Source: Pinguiococcus pyrenoidosus (lineage: Eukaryota; Sar; Pinguiophyceae; Pinguiochrysidales; Pinguiochrysidaceae). From it: a stretch of 26,969 nt of DNA. Shown in pieces: positions 1 through 9,839 of this stretch. Position 1 is the stretch's first letter. Every line of letters starts with the position of its first letter. The stretch is taken from contig JAAMXY010000875.1 in the NCBI GenBank assembly GCA_019677205.1, positions 1 to 26,969 of the forward strand. The letters are read 5' to 3'. The notes beneath the pieces were generated by a model that saw only the letters and a program-made list of their open reading frames with translations, was not told where the DNA came from and made no database searches. Position numbers and translations under genes: made by a program.

Positions 1-639
1 GCAAAGCTTCGTCCATGGCGTCTTGCAACGGGCCGGCGCCTTCAGCTGGCAACGGAGGCATTGGAGGCATCGGAGGCATACCCTGGACCATGAGCTCTCT
101 TCCATGCCCTCGGCGCTTCTTTGACGATTTGCTCTTCACGCACAGTTTCCTCTTTTTGGCCTTGGGCGTTGCAGTCTTCTCCGCTCTCCCGGCTCCATCG
201 CCTCTTCCTGCGCCATTCTCAGCTCGACTATCCGTCACAGGCTGCGCAACTGTGACGCTGGTGTCCTCGGCAGCTTCCATCTCTAGCTCATTGTCCGCCA
301 CGGAGGGGTCGTTCTGCTCGATTTGGGTCTCCTTCTCCACGTCGTTCTGTACATCTGCAGCCATCTCAGCCATCTCAGCCTCTCCGCCATTTGTCCCATT
401 TGCTGGCAGAGCTTCCTCCGCTTCTAGGAGCCTTGCCACGGATCCCTTTCCGTAGGCCTTCACCGCAACATCAAATGCCTTTGGCAGATGAAGTTCCAAG
501 GAAGTGAGAAGGCATTCGCGGTGGACTGTAGTGGTCCTGAAAGGAAAGAGGTACTCACCGTCAAGATGGCGGCGTCGTTCCACGGGTCATTTTCCTGGTC
601 TGTCGGCACCATGTAGGCACCAGCGTCCACAGCCGACAT
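1..639 (-). CDS. SMN-like protein, 5' part (gene continues beyond window start)
   Basis: Model: exon 1 639-559, an 80-bp intron 558-479 (GTGAGT donor, AAAG acceptor), exon 2 from 478 to the window edge; both junctions are phase 0. About residues 18-38 (E-N-D-P-W-N-D-A-A-I-L, then A-F-D-V-A-V-K-A-Y) match the Gemin2-binding helix of SMN, which has W-D-D-T-A-L-I-K-A-Y-D-K-A-V. Next comes an acidic low-complexity stretch, a Lys/Arg block that may be a nuclear localisation signal, a Met-Pro-Pro repeat, and D-E-A-L at the window edge, where SMN proteins enter the YG-box oligomerisation helix. In the family SMN oligomerises, binds Gemin2 and loads Sm proteins onto snRNAs. No Tudor domain is visible between the Gemin2 box and the proline-rich part; fission yeast SMN also lacks it. 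The start ATG at 639 is the first in the exon. The YG box is outside the window, so the identity is probable rather than proven. Confidence 0.65.
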
Positions 640-1079
640 CCGTCGATCCCAACGCCACCAAATGCGTCAGGGATACTTCCAACGGACAATTCAGGAGCGC
701 ATAAAAGCGCCTTTTTGTGCGCCAAAAGGAGCGACTTTGGGATCCTGCGTATTCAAAATAAAGATATGAAGATAGATATGGAGTTCCAAGTGATATACCG
801 TTGCCCATGACCGCACTTTTCCCGCCAGTTTCCATGTGGCTTTGTGCACGGTTTGGGGAGATCTGTGGCGTTCCAGTGCTCCGCAGTGGTTACCGATCGG
901 CCAGGAATCGAGGGAGTGAAGGGCCAGTCCGCGCTGCGTGTACACACCGGTGCGGTTTGGGGGGCTCTCTCTCCACGAGGCAACTGAGACGCGGAAATCC
1001 TTCTTCTACCGCGATGCGCGCCGCTCTCTCTGCGTAGTGATCAATCAGAGACGTACAGAAGTGGCATCCGAGCAGCGGC
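640..1079. promoter_or_regulatory. Divergent promoter region between the SMN-like and DENN genes
   Basis: This is 440 bp between two start codons pointing away from each other, so both promoters and 5' UTRs must lie here. An AT-rich island around 749-785, including AATAAAG at 757-763 and GATATG/GATAGATATG, stands out from the GC-rich surroundings and is the best candidate core element. The open frames crossing the region have no coding character. No known factor site is recognised. Confidence 0.4.
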
Positions 1080-1349
1080 ATGTCCACTCCCTTCCCGATC
1101 GGCGCGGTTCACGGCGCGAACGTGCCGCCACTCCTGTCTTTCGTGCTGCTCGCGGAGTTCGATGTCAAGTCCGGATCGACTCTACGGTACGACGGACAGA
1201 ACTAGCTGAAGTTCGTCGTTTTCCCTGTACCTTCTGGTTGATAAAGTCTGCTGATGGAGAGACTTGGAATTCAGCATGGGAACCTATCTGGCTCAGATTC
1301 TTTTGGAACGAGGAAGCGAAACGCTGCAAGAGAAAAAGGGAGGGGAGAC

Positions 1350-1421
<72 letters not shown>

Positions 1422-3357
1422 GAAGGAAGGAAGGAAGAAAGGCAGAGAAAAGCTGCAGAAGAAGACTCACAAAGTCGTGCTCTATCACCAGACATGTTCT
1501 CCCGAGCAAGATTCCCGGAGTCGAGGATGACTGGTTCGCGGAGCACATGCTGCCTGACGGGGCCCACATGCGCGAGCAGGACTTCACGGTGTTCTTCCTC
1601 CGGCGGGAGAATGAGGGATTCCAGGAGCATTGGGACCGCTCTGGCGGCGACGAGGATATGCCTGCGGAGCCTCTACTCTACTGTCTGAACATCTTCAAGA
1701 CCGTGCGGGACGAGACGGCCGATCGCGGAGCCGTCCTGAAGTCCTTGGCGATATGCTCGCCCTACCACTTCGTGTGCAACCTGCGCAGCTCCGTGGAAGA
1801 GGCGCTGGCAGCATACTACGAGGACCCCAGGCTGGAGGTCCTGCAGGCATTCTACGACAAGATGAACTGTGTCGACCTGAGTGCCGTGCCGAGACCAACG
1901 GTTGCAGAGCGCGCTCTGATGCACCGCAGCGTGGGCCTGGTGGCGTCTGGGGCGATGCCAGAAATGTATCACACGGACCAGTGGGCAATTACGCTCGATG
2001 CGGCGACAACCGCTTCGTCAGAAGCCGCGGCCCAAAGCGTGGACGCCGAATCCGAGGGCGGGGGGCCGAGCGATCTTGCTCCTCTGACGCTGCGCCTCTT
2101 TGAAGGGCCCGATGAGATTCTTGCGGCGCCGTTGACATCCATTGTGAAAACCTTCGGGGATGCGACGATGAAGATCTTCAACGCCATTTTGATGGGCCGG
2201 CGAGTGCTCTTCATCGGCTACAACATCGCAGCGGGCGACGTCTGTCGGGTAAGCGGCAAGCCGACCTAATGCTCCACGCAAACTCCTCGTGACCGTGCTT
2301 CTCTTGCGCCGACGCTCTAGTATGCCCTTGCGGCGGCAAATTTTGTGGCGCCTCCGTTTCTGGGAACCGTGCGAAGACGCGTCTATCCGTATGTGACCCT
2401 CGCGGATCTCTGCTTCCTGGAGGCCCCAGGCTACATTGCGGGGGCGACCAACCCCGTCTTCGAGACCAACGAGTCGTGGTGGGATCTCCTTTGTGAGATC
2501 AGTACGGAGCCCGGAAAAGGAAAGGTGGTCACGGCTGACGAGAGGAGAGAGGAGAAGGAGCGGGCTCGGGGGGAGCAGCGAGAGCGAGAACGTGAAAGGG
2601 ACCCGCCTCACACCGCGTTGGACAAGGCCTTTCTGGCTCGGATCGCAGCCGGGTGCGACACCTATGGAGACGTCTGGGTCCGCAAGATGTTCTGGACGTA
2701 TTTGTATGACATCATAAACGTAGCCTTGGACGTCGAGGACCCCTCTAGCGCGACTCCGCAAAAAGTCTCTCCAAATCACTTCCGAGCCGAAGAGCTGCGA
2801 AAAAGCCCGGAGTGGAAAGAGGAGCGACAGCGCTTCCTTGATCCTTGGCACGCAGATGAGTCCATGGAGCACGAACTAGTGGTGCTCAACGGGAGTGGAC
2901 CCGATGATGCTGGCATCTCGATCTCTGCAAATGGTCGAATGCTGCGGTCGGGGATTCAGAGCCTCCTCCAGGGGTCGTCGAGTCGCAACTCGACGGATAT
3001 TGAACGGTCTTACGCCTTGCTGGTTGAGCAGCTTCAGAGCGAAACAGCTCTACAGACCTTTCTCATGTTGGTACCAGAAAGCAAGGGGGGCCTCCATCTC
3101 ATTAGCGCGGGCCTTTTCTCGCCCTCCGAGCATGTTCGAAGCTCCACCGTAGCCCTGTTGAAGCGAATGGAGGAGTTTCAAAGGTATGCAGAATCGATAG
3201 GACTGCTAAGGCTCTGGTCTCGCTGACTCTTTGGTGTCCCCACGCAAACAGCACGAAGCCAGCGGTACGAGCTTTGAACCATTTCATGAATCTGTCCTTC
3301 ACCCGAGCCCTTGTAAGAGAAGGGCAGAAGAAAGGGGACCTTACCGAAGACACCTGA
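1080..3357 (+). CDS. DENN-domain protein, Afi1/SPA-like (vesicle traffic, polarity)
   Basis: Model: exons 1080-1186, 1492-2248, 2321-3183 and 3252-3357, in phase throughout, giving 610 aa. The start V-L-L-A-E-F-D-V-x-x-G-S-T-L, then A-E-H-M-L-P-D-G-A-H and T-V-F-F-L, is the Afi1 N-terminal (uDENN-type) signature. The middle has a cDENN-like helix-strand, G-D-A-T-M-K-I-F-N-A-I-L-M-G-R-R-V-L-F-I-G. Exon 3 carries G-Y-I-A-G-A-T-N-P-V-F-E and W-W-D-L-L-C, typical of the SPA (stabilisation of polarity axis) domain. Fungal Afi1 docks Arf3 at polarity sites, and DENN proteins generally act on Rab GTPases; which applies here is unknown. A highly charged Arg/Glu insert follows the W-W-D-L-L-C motif. 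Intron 1 (305 bp) holds a GA microsatellite. The last exon is the least certain: a GTAAGA inside it (3313) could be a further donor. The 3' end faces the LRR gene 88 bp away. Confidence 0.78.
1354..1418. repeat. (AG)n dinucleotide microsatellite in intron 1 of the DENN gene
   Basis: About 32 uninterrupted AG units (65 bp), followed by a GGAA-rich imperfect tract up to about 1441. It lies inside the inferred 1187-1491 intron. The long frames reading through it would encode Arg-Glu repeats and are artefacts of the repeat. Confidence 0.95.
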
Positions 3358-3444
3358 AGTGGCGAGGTCATGCTCCCAGAGTTTTCCCCTTCTAAGCTTG
3401 GAAGAACGCAGGGCATGGATCAATTTCCCTCGCCCAGCCCGCCT

Positions 3445-5605
3445 TCAAGCGGTTGTGCCGAACATTAACCAGTTCCTTTCGTGCGCCTTGTGAGGGTCTG
3501 AGGATCGAGTGCATCTGCTCTGAGCCGCGTTTCTCACCAGTCCCGGAAGCGAGCCGCCAAGGTTGCTAAATGCTCGGTAGAGCGCAATCACCCCGGCATC
3601 GTTGATCTGATTCTGCTGCAGATAAAGCCGTCTCAAGTTGGGAATCAAGTTCCGAAAGACGATCTTCGTCATGTTCATTGCACCCCGGTCTCCGAGCGCA
3701 TTGCCTTTGAGATTGAGCACCTGAGGGTACGTGTTCGCGAGGAAGCGGGTAGGTGAGGGATGGCCAAAGGAAAGGCATGGCTGCCCGATGGTGGTCCTTG
3801 CCAAAGCGGCTCTGACGAACCTGGAGCTCGGAAAGCGCACCCTCAAGCAACGCGCTGTAGAGACCAGAGACGCTCTCCGGAGGGAGAGCGTTGTAGCTCA
3901 GATCCAGAATCTGCAAGTGCTCGCCGCTTCCTTTGACAAAGCTGCGGAGCAGCGCATGCATTCCTCGACGCTTGATGAGATTCCAGCTCAGACGCAGCGA
4001 GGTTAGCCTGTGAATTGCGAGATCCGCAGCGCTTAGGGCTCGACTCCATGGTGTGTGCCACCGAGACTACGGACCCTTGGCAAGCACCGGAATCGAAGTC
4101 CCTCGCCAGTCGCAGAGCGCCTCTCTCGCCGATTTTGCATCCTCGAATCTCGTTGACCTTGCGGTATCTGCACAAGCGTGGGTGAATGCGACGGACACTT
4201 GCGGCTTGGAATCGGCGAATCCAGCTCGAACCTTTGCAAATCAATTGTGAAGAAACTCCTCGCTTTGCCGTCGTCCTCCAGGTGCTGTCGATGCACCCCT
4301 GTTTGCTGCCCTTTTCCACCGCTCTCAGGTCGAAGAGTCTGATACTCCTGAAAGCTCGCAGCTCTTTCCGCGGCAGGCAGCTTCTCCGGCAGACCAGAGC
4401 TTGGGCTGCCGGTGTCGATGGCATCAGTTCTGGCGCTCCCAGACAATTGCCTGGGAAGGAGAAGGACCACCGATGCCGTCTCTCGTTGCTGTGGAGGAGG
4501 CCGCGCCTTGGGCGCATTCACACCGGCGATCACGCCCGCCCGTCGCATGATTCCAAGCACCTGGGCCGAGAGCTCGCTTAAGGTCACTCTCTTCCCCCCG
4601 AAAAAAGCAAAGTTGAAACGCACCCTCTGTGTCTGTCGCTCTCCTGACGTTCGGATCTCTTCGTCGTGCTTCTGAGCCTTGACAGCTTCGTCTCTTGCCC
4701 TTTCTTCGCTTGCTTCCCTCTGGCGTTGCCGGGCGTCCTGCGAAGGTCCAAGGCGATCTTGTCAGGCTCAGCGAAGCCAGAGGCGTCTTGTATGTTTATT
4801 TCTTTCGGTTTTCTCAGCAAGACTCGAATCGGACCTTCTCGCGTCCCTGCAACTCCAGCTCATCTCGTGAGTCGTTCTCGTAGCCCCACTGTCGCTGCAG
4901 AGCCACCCACGTCTCCAGTGCCTTCATCTCATTGTGGCGTCTCCGGTTCTCGTGCTCGCGGTAGCTTTTGTCGTTCTCTCGAACTTCCTCCACAAACGCT
5001 CGGACCGATTCCCGCGTCTCGACCTGCAGTTTCAGCCTGCGCTCCCTTCCCCGCTGCAGCGTCTCTTCTTTCCTCCTTTGGCCGTCCTCGCGTTCCTCTT
5101 CTTCGCGAAATCGGCTCTCGAGAAACCGCAGAGCCTGATGCCGGCGCTTCGATGCTTGGCGCTGGCGGAAGTCCTGGATCCTCTCCCAGGTGGTTCGTCG
5201 CCGAAAGTAGCTTTCGGCTTCCTTCGCGAACTGCTCCGGGTCGCTCTGGACATTGCTGGTTGCGGACGTCTCAGATGTCGAGTCCCCGTCACTTGTGTGG
5301 ACCCGACAGTGTTGGTGACCCTTGAAGGTTGTTCCTTTGGGCCGTCGAGGCGCTGTTGTGGCCGCGCTGACTTCAGTCGAAAGCCTTATTGCTGTTCTTT
5401 CTCGCGCTCCTGCTCCTTCTGCTGCTCCTTCTGCTGCTCCTGCTCCTGCTCCTGCTCTTGCTGTCGACGAGTCTGAAGGACCGGGGTCGCCTTGCAAAGG
5501 AGCCGACCCATCATCAGGTCTGCTGTCATCTGTATCGTAGAGCCCCTGCTGCCGCTCGCCGTCCCACTCCTTGCGGATGGTACGGACGAACGGGACAACA
5601 AGCAT
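3445..5605 (-). CDS. Coiled-coil and leucine-rich-repeat (RNase inhibitor type) protein
   Basis: Model on the minus strand: exons 5605-4835, 4737-4232, 4167-4075, 4007-3821 and 3720-3445, in phase, about 610 aa. Residues 1-100 are low complexity with an Ala/Gly/Glu repeat (5390-5465). About 100-290 is an Arg/Glu/Gln-rich coiled coil crossing the first intron. A Pro/Ser-rich linker follows, then at least four LRRs of the ribonuclease-inhibitor type (C-K-I-G-E-R-G-A-L-R-L-A; L-T-S-L-R-L-S-W-N-L-I; L-Q-I-L-D-L-S-Y-N-A-L; V-L-N-L-K-G-N-A-L-G-D-R-G-A; L-R-R-L-Y-L-Q-Q-N-Q-I). Such LRRs bind proteins, and the coiled coil suggests a scaffold or axonemal-type role, but the partner is unknown. The ATG at 5605 is preferred to one at 5929, whose frame would translate a tandem repeat. 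All four donors have the form GT-N-C-G. The C-terminus is uncertain: a GTGAGA donor at 3537 with an acceptor at 3498 would give a different short tail. Confidence 0.7.
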
Positions 5606-6371
5606 TCTCGTGTAGTAGCACCAAAACGAAATCGAAGAGACCTCCGCAGAAAGAGCGAGAGCTGTAGAACCTCGCAAAGCCGCTAGGATGGCCGCGAGAC
5701 GGCCTGAAGAGGGTCGTTGTCGACGCCGTTGGGTGGCACAGACCTCCTCGCGACCTCGACAGCCTTGCAGGCGTCCACAAAGTACGGAAAGTCCGGGTAC
5801 ACGTCCGTAAAGTCCGAAAAAGTCCGTACAGTCCAGAAAGTCCGGAAAGTCCGGAAGGTCCGGGACATGCAAGAGTAGTCCGGAACGGCGTGCGACAAGT
5901 CCGGGAAAAGTCCGGTGGCCGTCGGTCATGACGGATGGATATCTTGATTCCCATGAACCGAAACCAGTTCTAGCTTGCGTCTGACAGACCTCAACCCGAG
6001 AACCAATGATGCTCCCGATCTGCTTCTTGCAACCAATGGGGAGATCTCAAAGGGCTTGCTAATACTTTTATGATTGAGGCTTCATAAAGCAGTCGGCAAG
6101 GACGCCCATGGAATGAGCCCGGCCGCAGTGCCTGCTAACTTTGGGCGTTACCAGAAGGCACTCGCGCCGCCATTCTTGACCGAGTGCCTCTCTCCTCGCT
6201 TCTTCCGTCTTTCTGAAAGAGAAGCAAGGCGAAAGGAAGCGCTGCGGAAGTATGGCGCCTTAGAACGGCGGTGCGCCGGCGACAGAGCGTTCGGATTTCC
6301 CGCCATTTCCGAAGACGACTTCGGGCTTCTGCTGGGCTTCCGCGGCGACTTTGGCGCTCGTTCGCGTCTCT
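5606..6371. promoter_or_regulatory. Divergent spacer between the LRR and EDR2-like genes
   Basis: This 766-bp region separates two start codons facing outward and should contain both promoters. It holds the 9-bp GTCCG repeat cluster (about 5788-5915), a more AT-rich stretch at 5936-6085, and an upstream open frame at 6113-6388 on the plus strand. No core promoter motif could be assigned. Confidence 0.35.
5788..5915. repeat. Degenerate 9-bp tandem repeat, core AAGTCCGGA
   Basis: GTCCG (once GTCCA) occurs at 5791, 5803, 5812, 5822, 5831, 5840, 5849, 5858, 5878, 5899 and 5910. Spacing is mostly 9 bp and loosens towards the end. It starts about 185 bp upstream of the LRR gene ATG. Because 9 is a multiple of three it keeps a minus-strand frame open (Phe/Arg/Thr or Pro/Asp/Phe repeats), which I read as non-coding. 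A smaller copy of the same motif lies at about 22978-23010. Confidence 0.85.
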
Positions 6372-6388
6372 ATGGACGCGAAGAATAG
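6113..6388 (+). other. Upstream ORF overlapping the EDR2-like start codon
   Basis: A 91-codon frame starts with ATG at 6113 and ends with TAG at 6386-6388. It overlaps the proposed main ATG (6372) in another frame. A three-codon ATG-GAA-TGA at 6108-6116 overlaps its start. The codon content is not obviously random (an Arg/Glu-rich middle), so it could be a small real protein, a regulatory uORF or chance. Whether the transcript begins upstream of 6108 is not visible from sequence. Confidence 0.25.
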
Positions 6389-9300
6389 CGACGAGACGCG
6401 GGTGGCCGCGAGCGGGCGCTATGAAGTCACGGTGGGTACAAACGCTTCGATCTTGCGAAGGGCGGGAGCAGCGGAGCGGTTGCCACGCCGAAGAGGGCGA
6501 AGCGACGGAGTCAGACGCCGGTCCCAGACGCGTAATCGGCTCTCTTCGCCTGCCAGGTTGTCGTCGATGGCGTGCCAGGAGCGAGCGCCACGGCGGAGTA
6601 CGGCATCGGCATCATCAACGAAGATGCCACGGTGGCGTGGCTGTTAGCGGAGACTCTCCGACGCCACCGCGAAAACTTCAACGAGAGTCCGCAGGCGCTT
6701 GGGCTGAGGCGGCTGGTGCCCCCCGGACCCAATGGCCTGGTGGCTGCTGGGAAGATGGATGGGGAAATGCAGGAATACGGGGTCGACGTGCCGGCCTTGG
6801 CATTGCTTACTGATGTGGCGTATCCAGGAGCCAGATTCCTGACTCTGCCATACGACGTGCGACCTTCCATGCAGGGTCGCGGCCAGTCCTTCAAGGTAAA
6901 TCAACCCCGGCGTTTGGAAGTGGCCGCTGCCAGGCACCATGGCCTTTGGACTCTCTCTGTCTTCCTGATTTGCTGACGGTGATTNNNCCCCCCCCCCCCC
7001 CCCCCTTTTTCGCCACGTTGTCAAGACTGGCTTCAAGAAGTTGACCAACATGGTGCACGGGATCAAAGGCTTCATCGACAACCGTCGGGATCAGGACAGC
7101 AGGCTGCCGGACGAGGCGTGGGAGCTATCTGATGGCGAAGGCACGGCCAGCGGACGAGGAAGCCTGGTTGGCGGTGCACCCGATCTGCGCAGAGCAAGAT
7201 CAGCTGGTCGCCGTTCGCTCGACAGCAAGCCGCATGAGGCCGCTGCGTCAAAGCGTTCAGGTTCCAGCAGCTCCCCGACGGGCAGGCGATCTTTGTATGT
7301 AAGTTTCTGCGGTGACGCAAGTGCGAAAGTTGCGGAGAACGGCAGTGACCTTGATGAATCCTGACTAGACTGGCCGGCGACTGCGGCGGATGGAGATGCG
7401 GCGTGGATCCAGCAGCGACCCTGGCGATGCGTCGTCGGCGGGAAGCGGCCCTCGCACGCTTCGGCGACGGGGCAATCCGAACATGAAGATCTCCGGCCGA
7501 AAGCACAAGAGGCAAGCGACGCGCAGCCTGAGTCCCTCGACGGTCAAAGGAGATCATCGTCCCGCTGTTTTGGAGAGCTCGTCAGCAGGCCTCCCTTGCG
7601 CATCTCCGCAGGCGTTTGAGTATACAAGCAGAGTCTCTATCAACGAGCTAGACGACAAGAGCCGCTTCGGCAGCCAGCTGGTCTCGCAGAAGCGAGGCAC
7701 CACCACGGCCCTCCGAATCACGGCCGACTCGCCCGATTCGGATGCCGACACCATCCGCATCAGACGAGGGCGCAGCTACTCGGAAACGTCAGCACTTATT
7801 GGTAAGCGTGCTAGCAAGTCCTTTGCGGGGTCAGCACTGGTGCCAGAGGCGCCAGAGGTGCGACCGCCGGTGCGGGAGCCGAAGAAGATCCGAGTTCAGA
7901 TCTCGGAGCACAATGGGCAGATTCACGTGGTGAATCCCCTGGCGAAGCCCTCTCTTGGCACCGACACGCCGGAAGTAGACGGCGCCTCTGCAGCGGCGTC
8001 GACCTCAGCGAGCCAGGTCTCCCAAGAGGAGGCCGCGAGAAACGCCGAGGCCATCCTCATCGCAGCCGTGGGGCTTTTCACGCTTGTGATGTGCGGGAGG
8101 ATTCTGATCACTCAAGCCGAGCATTTGGCTCAGGTGCCATCGTGCAGGTGAGTGCCTCATCTTCCTTTGTGGCGCGCACGAAGCTCGCGTGCCCTTTTGA
8201 GGTTCTGACATGCTTCGAATGTGATCGCGACCCCAGGGATAGGATCCTCGCCCTGATGACCGCGTGCGCCTTTGTCGGATTTGGGGCCAACGAGTGGGCG
8301 CGCTTCGTGACGAAGAACATTTCCTTCTCGCACGATGCTAAGACGTTCTACAAGTCGTTGCGACTGAAGGTGTCCTCTTGGGCGAGAGCATTTTCGGGGG
8401 CCAAGAGTGACAAGGAGGTGGCCAAGCCTCGGCCAAAGGCGCCGATTGCCAATTTAGCCAAGCGGCCTCCTGCCGGATCAACGTTGAGAAACTGGGAGCG
8501 GGAGAGGGACCCGGTGACGAAGAAGATACGGCCCGTGGCCGTAGAGAATCATGAGAAACACACATGGTGTGAAATGGATGCGTCGGAGTTTAGCGTGCGC
8601 TCCGTCGGGTACAGCAGTCACCGTCAGAAGGTTCCCTCGGGCGATGCGCTGTACGAGGTGTTCGCGGCGGACTCGTTCCACAGCGACTGCAAGCTTTTGG
8701 AGTTATCGAGCCTGATCCGGATCCCGAAGCCGCCGAAGGAGTATTTGGCACCGACGGAGGAACTCCCTTCCGTCGTCGTCTTCAACTCCATCATGCCGAC
8801 CGAAGCCCCAAGCATCTGGGGTGGCCCCGAAGGTGAGGATTGCTACAGCACCGTCTGGTACTGCCGTCTGGCAGCGTGGGTGGTCGAGGAACTGCGGCGG
8901 CCTGCGTCGGAGAGGTCGACAAGCGTCAGGCTCGCCATCGACTACTTCGCGAAAGCTCCCGACTCGGACGCGTTCGCCGGGAGGCTGAAGGGCATGGTGG
9001 CCATCCCGAACATGGAGGTCCTAGGCCTGCCCAGCGCGATCAAACGTATGAATGGCAAGCCGGTCCTTCTCTCCAAGGTCCTGAGCTTCGTGAAGACGAC
9101 GCTCCCAGATGCCCCCTCGGTGTCTGTTGTGGAGATTGATTGTGACGTGTTCAAGTTTGGCCTCCTGGCGAGGAAAGGCCTCAGTACGTTCTTCCCGAAG
9201 TTCCATCTCTGCGTTCAGAACATCGCCTTTGTGATAGAGGGCCGCGAGGATGATGAGCTTCCCGAGCAAGCCTTGTTTGGCGTGACGATGAACTACATTG

Positions 9301-9749
9301 ACAAGGCGAAGGTCCCCGATTTCGACGACGTCATTGGGCCGCAGGCCTCGGGCAACGGAGAGACGAATGGATTGGAGACACTTCTCACGGGAGGAGGCTT
9401 GGAGAAGGAGTCGAACGGGCGAGGCTCAGAGACGGGAGGCCGGAACAAGATCATGAAGGCTGGCTTTCGAATATTTGGCAAGCAGCTTCGGAGGAGGAGG
9501 CAGCGAGGAGCGGACGGCAGGCAAAGCGCCGCGACGAGCCCGAGGCGCTCGTTGGCCAACCCAGAGGAAGCGCTGCCGACGGAGTTTGGCACGCCAGGCC
9601 TGTTGACCGAGGATGTCGTTATCGGCGACACGACGAAGCTGACGGAGGATCCGACCCCCCCAAGCACCCGACGGCGATTTCTGAGAGGTGCTCGGGACGT
9701 GAACGATCCAGTGGCGCGACACTCGCTTTCAGACCTGCCGACCGTGTGA
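6372..9749 (+). CDS. EDR2-C (DUF1336) domain protein with two hydrophobic segments
   Basis: Model: exons 6372-6431, 6557-6895, 7026-7298, 7369-8147 and 8237-9749, in phase, 987 aa. Residues about 590-840 match the EDR2 C-terminal domain: a W-C-E-M-D-A-S-E-F start, V-V-V-F-N-S-I-M-P, the L-K-G-M-V-A-I-P-N-M-E-V-L segment, V-E-I-D-C-D-V-F, and the closing A-F-V-I-E-G-R-E-D-D-E-L-P-E. In plants EDR2 proteins pair this domain with PH and START modules and bind phosphoinositides. Here neither is recognisable: the first 225 residues are unfamiliar and 225-450 is Ser/Arg-rich. Two hydrophobic stretches, about 452-474 and 486-504, flank the last intron and could be a membrane hairpin. The C-terminal 150 residues are basic and Gly/Arg-rich. 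The third exon's acceptor lies next to a sequencing gap, so that junction is less certain. Likely role: lipid sensing or transport at a membrane. Confidence 0.75.
6985..7010. other. Assembly gap (NNN) at a poly-C/poly-T run inside intron 2
   Basis: Three undetermined bases are followed by 18 C and 5 T, within the inferred intron 6896-7025 of the EDR2-like gene. The pyrimidine run precedes the inferred acceptor CAAG at 7022-7025. True length is unknown; homopolymers of this kind commonly break sequencing. It does not touch coding bases in the proposed model. Confidence 0.9.
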
Positions 9750-9839
9750 AGGAAGACGGCCTCGGTTTCCTCGTCTCCGTTTCGCCATCAAATCGTGGAG
9801 TATGTATCTGTGTTGATTTTTTGAGATTTGGTGCAAGTC

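Noticed and set aside
938-1491. Frames reading through the GA microsatellite as Arg-Glu repeats
   Set aside because: The segment lies in a phase-consistent intron (1187-1491) that joins the two halves of the Afi1 N-terminal motif. The true first exon starts at 1080 in another frame.
5788-5915. CRISPR-like or telomere-like array
   Set aside because: The units are contiguous and degenerate, with no spacers, and do not match a telomere repeat; the host is eukaryotic.
5606-5929. N-terminal extension of the LRR protein to an ATG at 5929
   Set aside because: It would translate the 9-bp GTCCG repeat into a Phe/Asp/Pro repeat. The frame is open mainly because the repeat unit is a multiple of three.
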